A DNA stretch of 11,615 nucleotides from an uncultured Desulfovibrio sp. (GTDB taxonomy: Bacteria > Desulfobacterota > Desulfovibrionia > Desulfovibrionales > Desulfovibrionaceae): contig CAMLXE010000031.1 of the NCBI GenBank assembly GCA_946490455.1, positions 1-11,615 on the forward strand, in the 5' to 3' direction. The position numbers and the translations under genes are program-made. Position 1 is the first letter of the stretch; each line of letters begins with the position of its first letter. Of this stretch, positions 1 to 6,173 are shown in pieces. The notes below the pieces were generated by a model, which saw only the letters and a list, made by a program, of their open reading frames with translations, did no database searches and was not told the DNA's origin.

Positions 1-223
1 TGCATTCAAGGGCGACGGCAGGTGCAAGAAGGGCTGCAATACCCAGAAAATTGAAAGTGCCGGGAAGGGCAAAGAAACCGGGTTGCATGGATCCACCAGC
101 AAGAATGGAGCCCATAAAGCCGAGCAGGACCGCTGTTGCCATGGACGCATCATAGCGGTTGTAAGCAAAAGTGGTTGTGGCAACAAAGACGAACAGAGAA
201 ACGAGCATTGTCAAAGAGGTCAT
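1..223 (-). CDS. Small hydrophobic membrane protein, 5' part only
   Basis: An open frame of 74 codons reads leftward from an ATG at 221-223 and leaves the window without a stop. The start is preceded by a clear AAGGA ribosome binding site seven bases upstream. The product begins MTSLTMLVSLFVFVATTTFA, a hydrophobic segment. A short polar stretch (AYNRYDAS) follows, then a second hydrophobic segment (about residues 28-45) rich in Gly and Ala, and a third (about residues 51-72). It is therefore an integral membrane protein, or the start of one, of at least three segments. I do not recognise the family. A possible promoter on the minus strand has TTAAGC at 281-286 and TATAAA at 257-262 with an 18-base spacer. 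The gene lies outside the AT-rich accessory block and may belong to the older chromosomal neighbourhood. It is confident as a coding region and unknown in function. Confidence 0.6.
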   Translation of the reverse strand, partial: MTSLTMLVSLFVFVATTTFAYNRYDASMATAVLLGFMGSILAGGSMQPGFFALPGTFNFLGIAALLAPAVALEC

Positions 224-314
224 GACGATATCCTTGTGTAAGATGGTGATTTGATTTTTATAGTTATTTTGTTAGTTTTAGCTTAAATTCGTTTGCATTA
301 TGCTTACTTGACAT

Positions 315-941
315 TTAGTTTCTGATGAAATTTGTATAGACAGTTTTTTCATAATCTATAGATTCTATACATTGTTGCATGCCTGTGTTAATATTCTTCA
401 ACATCCATGCCATATTTAGCCCTAAAGTCCGCATGGTTTGCATACCTTCTATATCCTTCCGCACATCATCAGGCTTAATCCCGTGAACCTGATTCCAGTA
501 TTGGGAACCTACTATATACATATTGCACATAGTAAAATATTTGTTCAGTCGGTCAAAAGTAGAGGTAGCTCCTCCCCTGCGACATGAGACTACAGCAGCA
601 GCCAGTTTCCCAGCCATTTTGTTGCCACTACTAAAGAAAAGCCTATCAAGAAAGGAGCATAGTTGACCGGTTGGTCCTCCATAATAAACAGGAGATCCTA
701 CTATAATCCCTGAATAATCATCCAGACAACTACTGATTTCGTTGACGTGGTCCTTAAATGTACAAAGACCTGTCTTCTTACAGTTCATACAGGCAATACA
801 ACCTTGCATAGGTTTTTTCCCAAGATAGAGTATTTCCGTTTCCACTGCATGTTTTTCCAAAGTGTCAGCAACTTCTTGCAACGCAGTATAAGTGCATCCA
901 AATTCATGTGGGCTTCCATTGATCATCAGTATCTTACTCAT
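315..941 (-). CDS. Flavodoxin-fold NAD(P)H/FMN reductase, iron-sulfur flavoprotein-like
   Basis: 208 residues, flavodoxin-like fold. The N-terminal strand and phosphate-binding loop are visible (KILMINGSPHEFGCTYTAL, residues 3-21). The FMN ring-binding loop GSPVYYGGPTG is at 82-92. Four cysteines at 48, 51, 54 and 60 form a CX2CX2CX5C motif. In iron-sulfur flavoproteins (Isf family) this compact motif binds a 4Fe-4S cluster next to FMN; many related bacterial FMN reductases carry a partial version. Family knowledge therefore suggests a soluble cytoplasmic flavoprotein that moves electrons from a carrier such as ferredoxin or NAD(P)H; its substrate cannot be read from the sequence. The ATG at 939-941 has an AAGGA ribosome binding site. 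It lies 81 bp downstream of the acyl-CoA dehydrogenase gene on the same strand and could be its last operon partner. The intervening insertion sequence may now have polar effects on it. Codon use is AT-rich, like marR and the dehydrogenase and unlike murA. Confidence 0.82.
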   Translation of the reverse strand: MSKILMINGSPHEFGCTYTALQEVADTLEKHAVETEILYLGKKPMQGCIACMNCKKTGLCTFKDHVNEISSCLDDYSGIIVGSPVYYGGPTGQLCSFLDRLFFSSGNKMAGKLAAAVVSCRRGGATSTFDRLNKYFTMCNMYIVGSQYWNQVHGIKPDDVRKDIEGMQTMRTLGLNMAWMLKNINTGMQQCIESIDYEKTVYTNFIRN

Positions 942-1234
942 TTGTGTTTTTCCTTATACTTTTAAATAAATATTTATCACTTGAAGTTTGTTATTCGGTG
1001 GGGAAATTTTCAATCCTACATTTTAGAAAAGAATATGGCTAGCGATGATGCGACGTTGCAAATCCTTTGTCCCTTCAACAATTTCACCAATGATGGCATC
1101 TCGATAGATCATTTCAACTTTAAAATCCCGCATGACACCATATGAACCATGAGCCTGAACAGCTTCACGGGCTATGTCCACAAATGATTCTGCTACGAAT
1201 CTTTTAGCAATAGCCGCTTGAGCAGCAAAATCTA

Positions 1235-1250
1235 GGCTCAGGACTCATTA
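1235..1250 (+). repeat. Left terminal inverted repeat of the IS
   Basis: GGCTCAGGACTCATTA, identical over all 16 bases to the reverse complement of 2053-2068. The flanking TA at 1233-1234 is the target duplication. Counting the flanks, the symmetry extends to 19 bases because insertion was into CTAG. Confidence 0.95.
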
Positions 1251-1297
1251 TTTACAAGAAGTAGAAAAGTTGGTTGGTTATGTCCATGGAGGGTGCA

Positions 1298-1666
1298 ATG
1301 AGCCAACTTTTCTATCTTTCCTCTGAGCAGCTTGAACGGATCAAACCGTTCTTTCCGCTGTCGCACGGCGTTTCACGCGTTGATGACCTGAAAGTACTCA
1401 GTGGTATAATTTATGTCATCAAGTATGGTCTGCAATGGAAGGATGCTCCGCGTGAGTATGGCCCTTATAAAACTCTGTACAACCGATTTGTACGCTGGAG
1501 CCGCATGGGCGTCTTCAACAAGATTTTTGCCGAGCTTGCGAAAACGACGAGTACAGATGGACGATTAATGATCGACGCCACGCATCTTAAAGCTCACCGA
1601 ACCGCCGCAAGCTTGCTCAAAAAAGGGCTCTTTCCCGCTGCATCGGGCGTACAAAAGGAGGTTTGA
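1298..1666 (+). CDS. IS5-family transposase, OrfA (N-terminal half)
   Basis: 122 residues from the ATG at 1298, chosen because GGAGGG at 1288-1293 is well placed in front of it and because MSQLFYLSSEQLERIKPFFP is the usual start of this transposase group. ATG codons at 1280 and 1286 and a TTG at 1274 lie upstream in frame but lack as good a site. The N-terminal domain (about 6-85) is the DUF4096-type region, with the motif YGLQWKDAPREYGPYKTLYN (43-62). The first catalytic Asp of the DDE triad is D93 in MIDATHLKAH. Homology to the family is visible up to LLKKGLFP. The following residues (AASGVQKEV) look like readout in the wrong frame before a TGA at 1664-1666. A run of six A followed by GGG (1619-1627) is a plausible slippage site for a -1 shift into OrfB. 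Confidence 0.88.
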   Translation: MSQLFYLSSEQLERIKPFFPLSHGVSRVDDLKVLSGIIYVIKYGLQWKDAPREYGPYKTLYNRFVRWSRMGVFNKIFAELAKTTSTDGRLMIDATHLKAHRTAASLLKKGLFPAASGVQKEV

Positions 1667-2055
1667 ATTCCAAACTCCATGCCGTTTGTAACGGTGATGG
1701 CAAGCCTTTGGTTCTGGCGCTTACCGCAGGCCAGATGAGCGATTACAAAGGGGCCGCCATCCTTCTGAATTCCTTACCGGAAGCCAAGGAACTGCTGGCT
1801 GATCGTGGCTATGATGCAACCTGGTTTCGTGAGGCGTTGCTCAACAGGGGCATCACGCCGTGCATTCCCCCCAAAAAGAACCGGAAACAGCCGGTCTTTT
1901 ATGATAAAAACCTCTATAAGCAACGGCACAAAATTGAAATCATGTTTGGTCGGCTCAAGGACTGGCGCAGAATTGCCATGCGCTATGACCGATGCGCTCA
2001 CACGTTCTTCTCGGCCATATGCCTCGCTGCCTCCGTTATTTTTTATCTCAATTAA
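1663..2055 (+). CDS. IS5-family transposase, OrfB (C-terminal catalytic half)
   Basis: The second half of the DDE transposase, in the -1 frame relative to OrfA. The frame is open from 1591, and family-like sequence (RCIGRTKGGLNSKLHAV) begins near 1636, upstream of the formal TTG at 1663. This says the protein is normally made as a frameshift fusion rather than from its own start. The second catalytic Asp is D47 in LLADRGYDA and the Glu is E92 in RHKIEIMFGRLKDWRR (numbered from the TTG). A -1 slip on the A run at 1619-1624 would give one 252-residue transposase, about the normal length. The alternative is that a base was lost and the element is now defective; the sequence alone cannot decide. 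The TAA stop (2053-2055) overlaps the right terminal repeat. Confidence 0.85.
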   Translation: MNSKLHAVCNGDGKPLVLALTAGQMSDYKGAAILLNSLPEAKELLADRGYDATWFREALLNRGITPCIPPKKNRKQPVFYDKNLYKQRHKIEIMFGRLKDWRRIAMRYDRCAHTFFSAICLAASVIFYLN

Positions 2056-2068
2056 TGAGTCCTGAGCC
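2053..2068 (-). repeat. Right terminal inverted repeat of the IS
   Basis: Reads GGCTCAGGACTCATTA on the minus strand, a perfect match to the left end. It contains the OrfB stop codon. The TA at 2069-2070 is the second copy of the target duplication. Confidence 0.95.
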
Positions 2069-3084
2069 TAGAGGACTTTTTCGATGATCTGCTTCGTATC
2101 CAAGGTGATATGTAATCCAGCGAATTGCTTCAAGCTTAGTTGCCATATCGGCAAGTCTTAGCTGCATGGATTCAAACCTGGAAATGGGTTTATCGCGGTT
2201 TGTTTTTGTTTTTGCATATAAAATGGACTGCTCCAAAGCTTCGGTACAATGTCCTAGGGATTCAGCACAGAATCCAAGTTTACCGTAAGCAATATTTTCC
2301 AGTAAAATATCAAATCCTTTTCCTCGTTCCCCAAGAATTTGATCTTCATCAATCCTGATGTCTTTGAAAAAGACATCGTAGGCATGACATCCGCGAAGCC
2401 CTATTTTTTCCCAATTTTCACCTAGTTCATACCCTGGACATAATTTGTCAATAATGACAGCCGTTGGACGGCCGACTTCTTCATCAGCTGCAAATACAAC
2501 CATAGGACCAGGATAATCTGAAAGAGAAATAAACCGTTTTGATCCGTTAAGAATAAAGTGATTATCTTTACGTTTTAATGTTGTTGACAGCATTTTTGGA
2601 TCTGAACCTGTATCAGGTTCAGTGAAGGCAAATGAAGCCAGTTTTAATCCCTTGCAGCAATCTGTAATCCAACGAAGTTTTTGTTTCTCGTTTCCATGAT
2701 TATTTATTGCACTCAGCCCTAATGTATTAACAGAAAGGCACATCCCAACTCCACTAGATCCTCTTGCAATATATTCCTGCGCCATGACATGAGAAAGATA
2801 TCCAGCTCCTGTACCTCCAAAAGATTCTTGGAAGGGTAGCCCTATCAGATCAAGTTCGCCGAGTTCCTGAAATATATTATTCGGAACCTGATTTTCATGA
2901 TCAATCTGAAAGGCTATCGGTGCAAGCCTCTTTTCAGAAAATTCCTTTGCTGTAACCCGAATCAATTCCTGTTCCTCAGAGAATGAAAAGTCCATAAGCC
3001 TATACCTCCTAATTGTTATGGTTACTTGTTAAAATGCGGAACTTTTTTTCAGAAACCCAAATGATATCCCAGTCAGTACATTGA

Positions 3085-3094
3085 TGTATATACA
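3085..3094. promoter_or_regulatory. Candidate MarR operator in front of the acyl-CoA dehydrogenase
   Basis: Perfect 10-bp palindrome TGTATATACA in the 117-bp gap between marR and the dehydrogenase gene, 90 bases upstream of the dehydrogenase ATG. The same palindrome with similar flanks (TTRATG to the left) occurs at 3552-3561 in front of marR. MarR-family dimers bind palindromes of this kind. I see no convincing -35/-10 pair around this copy. Confidence 0.6.
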
Positions 3095-3112
3095 ACTTTT
3101 GAAGTAAAAAAA

Positions 3113-3532
3113 TTATTCAATATTTTCCAATACATTTAATAAGTTAATAAAACTTTTCCTTTCATCGCCCAGAACGGCTTTTACCTGCTCCTGTGCTGAT
3201 AACCAGAGTGGTAAGGCGATATCCAAGGCTTTTTGACCTCGATCAGTAATATAAAGTTGCCTTGCACGGCTACCCGGTAGAGAGCGATCCTCTATCAGGC
3301 CATTTGCTTGTAATATTTTCAAATTACGTACGAGAGTACTTTTTTCCAAGCCAACAGCCGTTGCAAGTTCTCCCGTTCCGCAACCTTCCATAGTTGTTAA
3401 TACCCTCAGAAGAAAATATTGAGCGATGGTTATATGTGCTGGAGACAAAGCATTATCATACAGTGCAGAAATCTGTTTAGCTGCACGCCGCATTTGGATA
3501 CATAGGCAGTGAGAGTTAAGTCTTTTTGCCAT
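3113..3532 (-). CDS. MarR-family transcriptional regulator
   Basis: 139 residues, the normal MarR length. It has an N-terminal dimerisation helix (about 1-25), then a winged helix-turn-helix: GTGELATAVGLEKSTLVRNL (52-71) holds the second helix and the start of the recognition helix. The wing is EDRSLPGSRARQLYITDRG (81-99), with the usual RQ..ITDRG ending, and the last 40 residues form the C-terminal dimerisation helices. Members usually repress their own gene and a neighbour until a small ligand binds; for one beside an acyl-CoA dehydrogenase, an aromatic acid or acyl-CoA ligand is a reasonable guess but not shown. The start at 3530-3532 has only a weak ribosome binding site. Palindromes at 3552-3561 and 3085-3094 suggest autoregulation and control of the dehydrogenase. 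It is AT-rich like its two downstream neighbours, with which it may form an operon. Confidence 0.9.
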   Translation of the reverse strand: MAKRLNSHCLCIQMRRAAKQISALYDNALSPAHITIAQYFLLRVLTTMEGCGTGELATAVGLEKSTLVRNLKILQANGLIEDRSLPGSRARQLYITDRGQKALDIALPLWLSAQEQVKAVLGDERKSFINLLNVLENIE

Positions 3533-3551
3533 AATCGAGCTCGCTTTTTAA

Positions 3552-3561
3552 TGTATATACA
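3552..3561. promoter_or_regulatory. Candidate MarR operator overlapping the marR promoter
   Basis: Perfect palindrome TGTATATACA, a second copy of the site at 3085-3094, placed 20 bases upstream of the marR ATG. It covers the likely -10 element of the marR promoter, the classic position for repression by blocking RNA polymerase. Confidence 0.65.
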
Positions 3562-3581
3562 CTATACGCTTTTTTTGTCAA
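3552..3581 (-). promoter_or_regulatory. marR promoter (sigma-70 type)
   Basis: On the minus strand a consensus TTGACA (3576-3581) is followed by TATATA (3554-3559, spacer 16) or TATACA (3552-3557, spacer 18). The -10 element lies wholly inside the palindrome described as the operator. It is placed to drive marR and possibly the genes behind it. Confidence 0.6.
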
Positions 3582-3760
3582 GTCATCCCAAGTCCAAAAT
3601 TGTAATGATCATATGAATAGATATGAGTTCCTTGGGGAGCAAGCAGTAGAAATCTACCAAAAGGGGAAACTCCAGGAAGCCGTGACCATGGTCAGAAGAC
3701 TTTTTCTGACAGGGGTAGCGCAGGACATTTCTGTTTTGGCTGCACCAATGAAAACAGTCG
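3582..3760. other. Intergenic stretch between marR promoter and murA terminator; possible gene remnant
   Basis: This stretch separates the AT-rich accessory block from the housekeeping block. On the plus strand an ATG at 3613 opens a frame whose first 30 or so codons look coding-like (MNRYEFLGEQAVEIYQKGKL...). No ribosome binding site precedes it, and the frame then runs through the murA terminator and antisense into murA. It is better read as chance or as a remnant of a lost gene at an insertion boundary than as a working gene. I see no RNA gene here. Confidence 0.3.
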
Positions 3761-3785
3761 GAAAGCCGGGCCTTTCCCGGCTTTC
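3761..3785 (-). terminator. Terminator of murA
   Basis: Perfect 10-bp stem GAAAGCCGGG / CCCGGCTTTC with a five-base loop, starting three bases past the murA stop codon. On the minus strand it is followed by CGACTGTTTTC, so the T tract is short. The hairpin itself is strong. Confidence 0.72.
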
Positions 3786-3788
3786 TGA

Positions 3789-5039
3789 TTATTCTGCTTC
3801 TCTGCGGATACGCGCGCCAACAGCATTGAGTTTTGCTTCAATGCGCTCATACCCGCGATCCAGATGATAAATGCGCTGAACGGTAGTTGTCCCTTTGGCT
3901 GCAAGACCGGCAAGAACCAGAGAGGCACTGGCCCGGAGATCGGAAGCCATGACAGGGGCTCCTGTCAGTCTTTTGACACCACGGACAATGGCCGTATGCC
4001 CGGACAGGCGTATATCCGCTCCCATTCGTACGAGTTCCTGAACATGCATGAATCGGTTTTCAAAAATAGTTTCATTAATGATACCGGAACCTTCAGCAAG
4101 GCACATGAGCGTCATGATTTGCGCCTGCATGTCGGTGGGGAACCCGGGATAGGGCTGGGTTGTTACGTCCACACCGCGCAGGGCTGTTCCCCTGCGGGCC
4201 AGAACACCTTCAGCAGTAGGCTCAATGAACATGCCCATTTCACGCATCTTGATGACAACGGCATCCAGTTCCTCAAAGGGACAGCCTGTGACGAGCAGTT
4301 CTCCATCCGTAATGCCGGCGGCAGCGAGAAAGGTCCCGGCCTCGATACGGTCAGGCATGATGCGATAGGTACAGCCACCCAGGCGAGGAACACCCTGAAC
4401 TTTGATGACACTGGTGCCATACCCCTCAATTTTGGCGCCGCAGGCAATCAGGAATCGGGCCAGATCGACAACTTCCGGCTCCCTTGCAGCATTTTCAAGA
4501 ATGGTTTCTCCCTCGGCAAGGGTAGCTGCCATGAGCAGGTTTTCGGTTCCGCCCACCGTCGGAAAATCAAAATGAATATGGGCTCCCTGCAATTTGCGGC
4601 TGCGTCCAAGGATGTAGCCTTCTTCAAGTTCGAATCTGGCCCCCATCTTTTCAAGGGCAGAAAGGTGCAGGTCCACCGGACGTGCACCAATGGCACAGCC
4701 GCCAGGCATGGCAACACGGGCTTCACCAAGTCTTGCGAGCAGAGGACCGAGAACCAGTACGGAAGCACGCATGGTCTTGACGAGATCATAGGGAGCTTCA
4801 GGATTCAGCGGTCCGGGCGAGACGGATACCACACCATCGGCAAATTCGGCAGGGCAGCCCAGTAATCCCAGCAGTCGGGTTGTGGTTCGGATATCACGAA
4901 GGTCCGGCACATTGGTAAAGGTGACGGGTTCGTCCAGAAGAATACTGCCCATAAGAATGGGAAGAGCCGCGTTTTTGGAACCGCTTACAGCGACGGTACC
5001 GGTGAGGGGAATACCACCTTCAATGACCAGTTTGTCCAT
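3789..5039 (-). CDS. murA: UDP-N-acetylglucosamine 1-carboxyvinyltransferase
   Basis: First committed step of peptidoglycan synthesis in the cytoplasm: transfers enolpyruvate from phosphoenolpyruvate to UDP-GlcNAc. 416 residues against 419 in E. coli, so full length. Key residues are visible: K22-N23 in SGSKNAALP, R91 in KTMRAS, the catalytic loop MPGGCAIGARP with C115, R120, and D303 in GFPTDMQAQ, matching the general base near 305 in E. coli. Because the catalytic residue is Cys and not Asp, the enzyme should be of the fosfomycin-sensitive kind. The start at 5037-5039 gives the usual MDKLVIEGG beginning, with AGGAG about 12 bases upstream. It reads away from the tRNA-His gene with which it shares an 83-bp upstream region. 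It is followed by its own hairpin terminator, so it looks monocistronic. Confidence 0.97.
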   Translation of the reverse strand: MDKLVIEGGIPLTGTVAVSGSKNAALPILMGSILLDEPVTFTNVPDLRDIRTTTRLLGLLGCPAEFADGVVSVSPGPLNPEAPYDLVKTMRASVLVLGPLLARLGEARVAMPGGCAIGARPVDLHLSALEKMGARFELEEGYILGRSRKLQGAHIHFDFPTVGGTENLLMAATLAEGETILENAAREPEVVDLARFLIACGAKIEGYGTSVIKVQGVPRLGGCTYRIMPDRIEAGTFLAAAGITDGELLVTGCPFEELDAVVIKMREMGMFIEPTAEGVLARRGTALRGVDVTTQPYPGFPTDMQAQIMTLMCLAEGSGIINETIFENRFMHVQELVRMGADIRLSGHTAIVRGVKRLTGAPVMASDLRASASLVLAGLAAKGTTTVQRIYHLDRGYERIEAKLNAVGARIRREAE

Positions 5040-5079
5040 GAAGTTTTTCTGCTCCTGTTAAAATATGGTGTCTGAGGGC

Positions 5080-5106
5080 TTGACCTCTGAATCCCTCTGG
5101 TATAAA
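5080..5106 (+). promoter_or_regulatory. Promoter of the tRNA-His gene
   Basis: TTGACC at 5080-5085 and TATAAA at 5101-5106, spacer 15; using TAAACA at 5103-5108 the spacer is 17. The tRNA begins about 17 bases after the -10 element, as expected for a short 5' leader. Confidence 0.55.
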
Positions 5107-5122
5107 CACTCTTTTTGCATGT

Positions 5123-5199
5123 GGCGGATGTAGCTCAGTTGGTAGAGTACCTGGTTGTGGCCCAGGTTGCCGTGGGTTCGAGCCCCATCATTCGCCCCA
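5123..5199 (+). tRNA. tRNA-His (anticodon GTG)
   Basis: Full cloverleaf. The acceptor stem is GCGGATG (5124-5130) with CATTCGC (5189-5195). The histidine-specific extra G at -1 (5123) faces C73 (5196), and the CCA end is encoded at 5197-5199. The D arm begins TAGCTCAG. The anticodon stem CCTGG / CCAGG (5150-5154, 5162-5166) encloses the loop TTGTGGC, with GTG at 5157-5159. The T arm contains GGTTCGAGCCCC. It has its own promoter and terminator and is a single-gene transcript. Confidence 0.97.
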
Positions 5200-5211
5200 C
5201 ATTGATTGAAT

Positions 5212-5236
5212 AACCCTGCGTCAGCAGGGTTTTTTT
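5212..5236 (+). terminator. Rho-independent terminator of tRNA-His
   Basis: Stem AACCCTGC / GCAGGGTT (5212-5219, 5224-5231) with loop GTCA, followed directly by a T run to 5236. It starts 12 bases past the CCA end. On the opposite strand it lies just beyond the xth stop codon and may also limit readthrough from that side. Confidence 0.93.
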
Positions 5237-5262
5237 GTGGATTGTGTGCACCATGACCCCGC

Positions 5263-6051
5263 TCACAGTTCAAGTGCCAGTCCGACAGGACAGTGATCGG
5301 AGCCATAGACGTCCATTTCGATCCATGCATCACGAATGGCCGAAGACAGCTCTTTGGATACAAAAAAGTAGTCGATACGCCACCCTACGTTGTTCATTCG
5401 GGCTCTCTGTCTGTATGACCACCACGAGTACTGGTGGGGAATATCTCCGTGAACCTGTCTGAAGGTATCGACATAGCCGGCTTCGACAAAGCGATCCATC
5501 CAGGCCCTTTCAACAGGAAGAAAACCAGAATTTTCTTCGTTGGCTTCCGGGCGGGCAAGATCAATCGGATGATGCGCCGTATTGAAATCGCCGCAGACCA
5601 CAACAGGCTTGCTGCGTCGCAGCTCCTCGGCATAGGCAAGGAACGCATCATAATAGCCAAGCTTGTAGGTCAGACGGTTTTCATCCTTGGTACCATTGGG
5701 AAAATAGACGTTACAGAAATGAAAGGACGGATATTCGATATGCAAAAGGCGTCCTTCACCCTGAAAACGGGCATCAGGCAGCTCAAAATCTACTCGAAGC
5801 GGTTCAAGCTGAGGAATCTTGCGCGAAAAGACGGCTACTCCCGAGTAGCCTTTTTTTACTTCTGCGGATAGCCATCTGGCTTCCCAGCCTTCAGGCTCCC
5901 GATGCTGATCAGCAATCTGTGCCGGGTCGGCTTTCGTTTCCTGAAGAGCGACAACCTGTGCGTCCGTCTCGGAGAACCAGCGCCAGTCCGGTTTTGAGGC
6001 GATGGCACGAAATCCGTTGACGTTCCAGGAAACAAGGCGAATAAGGGGCAT
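5263..6051 (-). CDS. xth: Exodeoxyribonuclease III / AP endonuclease
   Basis: Repairs abasic sites and degrades duplex DNA from 3' ends; cytoplasmic, Mg-dependent, of the EEP (endonuclease/exonuclease/phosphatase) fold. 262 residues, close to E. coli XthA. Active-site landmarks in order: WNVNGFRAI (N10), LQETK (E38, metal ligand), YSGVAVFSRK (69-78), CGDFNTAHHPIDLARP (D155, N157), RIDYFFVS (D227) and YGSDHCPV (D252-H253, the terminal catalytic pair). The start MPLIRLVSWNVNG fits the family and has GGAAG seven bases upstream. It is convergent with tRNA-His and divergent from the DUF486 gene; no operon partner is seen. Confidence 0.95.
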   Translation of the reverse strand: MPLIRLVSWNVNGFRAIASKPDWRWFSETDAQVVALQETKADPAQIADQHREPEGWEARWLSAEVKKGYSGVAVFSRKIPQLEPLRVDFELPDARFQGEGRLLHIEYPSFHFCNVYFPNGTKDENRLTYKLGYYDAFLAYAEELRRSKPVVVCGDFNTAHHPIDLARPEANEENSGFLPVERAWMDRFVEAGYVDTFRQVHGDIPHQYSWWSYRQRARMNNVGWRIDYFFVSKELSSAIRDAWIEMDVYGSDHCPVGLALEL

Positions 6052-6173
6052 ATACTTTCTTCCGGCGGAAAAAGGTGACGTAAACCATATCTATAACGGC
6101 TTCTTCCGGAAAAGAAAAGCCGGACGGGTATGGAACATTTGGACTTCAGCCAACTCAAAAAAAGGATTTTTTT
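6052..6173. other. Divergent intergenic region between xth and the DUF486 gene
   Basis: 122 bp that must hold the start signals of both flanking genes. An imperfect inverted repeat (6097-6122) with ends CGGCTT / AAGCCG has partial pairing inside, so it could fold as a hairpin in the leader of the DUF486 gene. I see no clear -35/-10 pair. Confidence 0.35.

Larger units (their letters stand above)
1235..2068 (+). mobile_element. Complete IS5-family (IS427-like) insertion sequence, 834 bp
   Basis: The ends are 16-bp perfect inverted repeats, GGCTCAGGACTCATTA at 1235-1250 and its complement at 2053-2068. They are flanked by a two-base TA duplication at 1233-1234 and 2069-2070. The pre-insertion site reads TCTAGA, so insertion was into a CTAG palindrome, as is usual for the IS427 group. 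Two overlapping reading frames encode the halves of a DDE transposase. The stop codon of the second lies inside the right inverted repeat. Perfect ends, a perfect target duplication and an undecayed host gene on both sides indicate a recent insertion. Base composition is richer in G+C than the interrupted gene. Confidence 0.95.
1023..2995 (-). pseudogene. Acyl-CoA dehydrogenase, split by an insertion sequence
   Basis: FAD-dependent alpha,beta-dehydrogenation of an acyl-CoA thioester; the chain-length preference cannot be told. The N-terminal part (2995 to 2069, residues 1-309) carries the family signature LASFAFTEPDTGSD (119-132), the middle beta domain and most of the C-terminal helical domain. 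The last 69 residues lie beyond the insertion, at 1232-1026, with a TAA at 1025-1023. They include QAHGSYGV and EIVEGTKDLQRR. Removing 1235-2068 plus one TA joins the codons CTA|GAT in frame and gives an intact 378-residue protein, the normal family length. The glutamate of the IVEGT motif, residue 362, is the expected catalytic base. It sits in the severed part, so the 315-residue product now made (six foreign residues, GSGLIN, then stop) should be inactive. A strong AGGAGG ribosome binding site precedes the ATG at 2993-2995. marR lies upstream on the same strand, with a shared palindrome in the gap, suggesting that MarR controls it. Confidence 0.93.

Noticed and set aside
1774..2065. Extra open frames inside the insertion sequence (1774-2001 minus, 1805-2065 plus)
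   Set aside because: They overlap OrfB, which carries the catalytic D and E residues; they have no known motif.
3864..4865. Long 333-codon open frame on the plus strand
   Set aside because: It lies wholly antisense to murA, whose frame carries every catalytic residue; its own sequence has no recognisable domain. It is a shadow of a G+C-biased gene.
5123..5236. tRNA-His as an integration site for the accessory block
   Set aside because: No repeat of the tRNA 3' end was seen elsewhere in the window and no integrase is present; the AT-rich block ends before murA, not at the tRNA.
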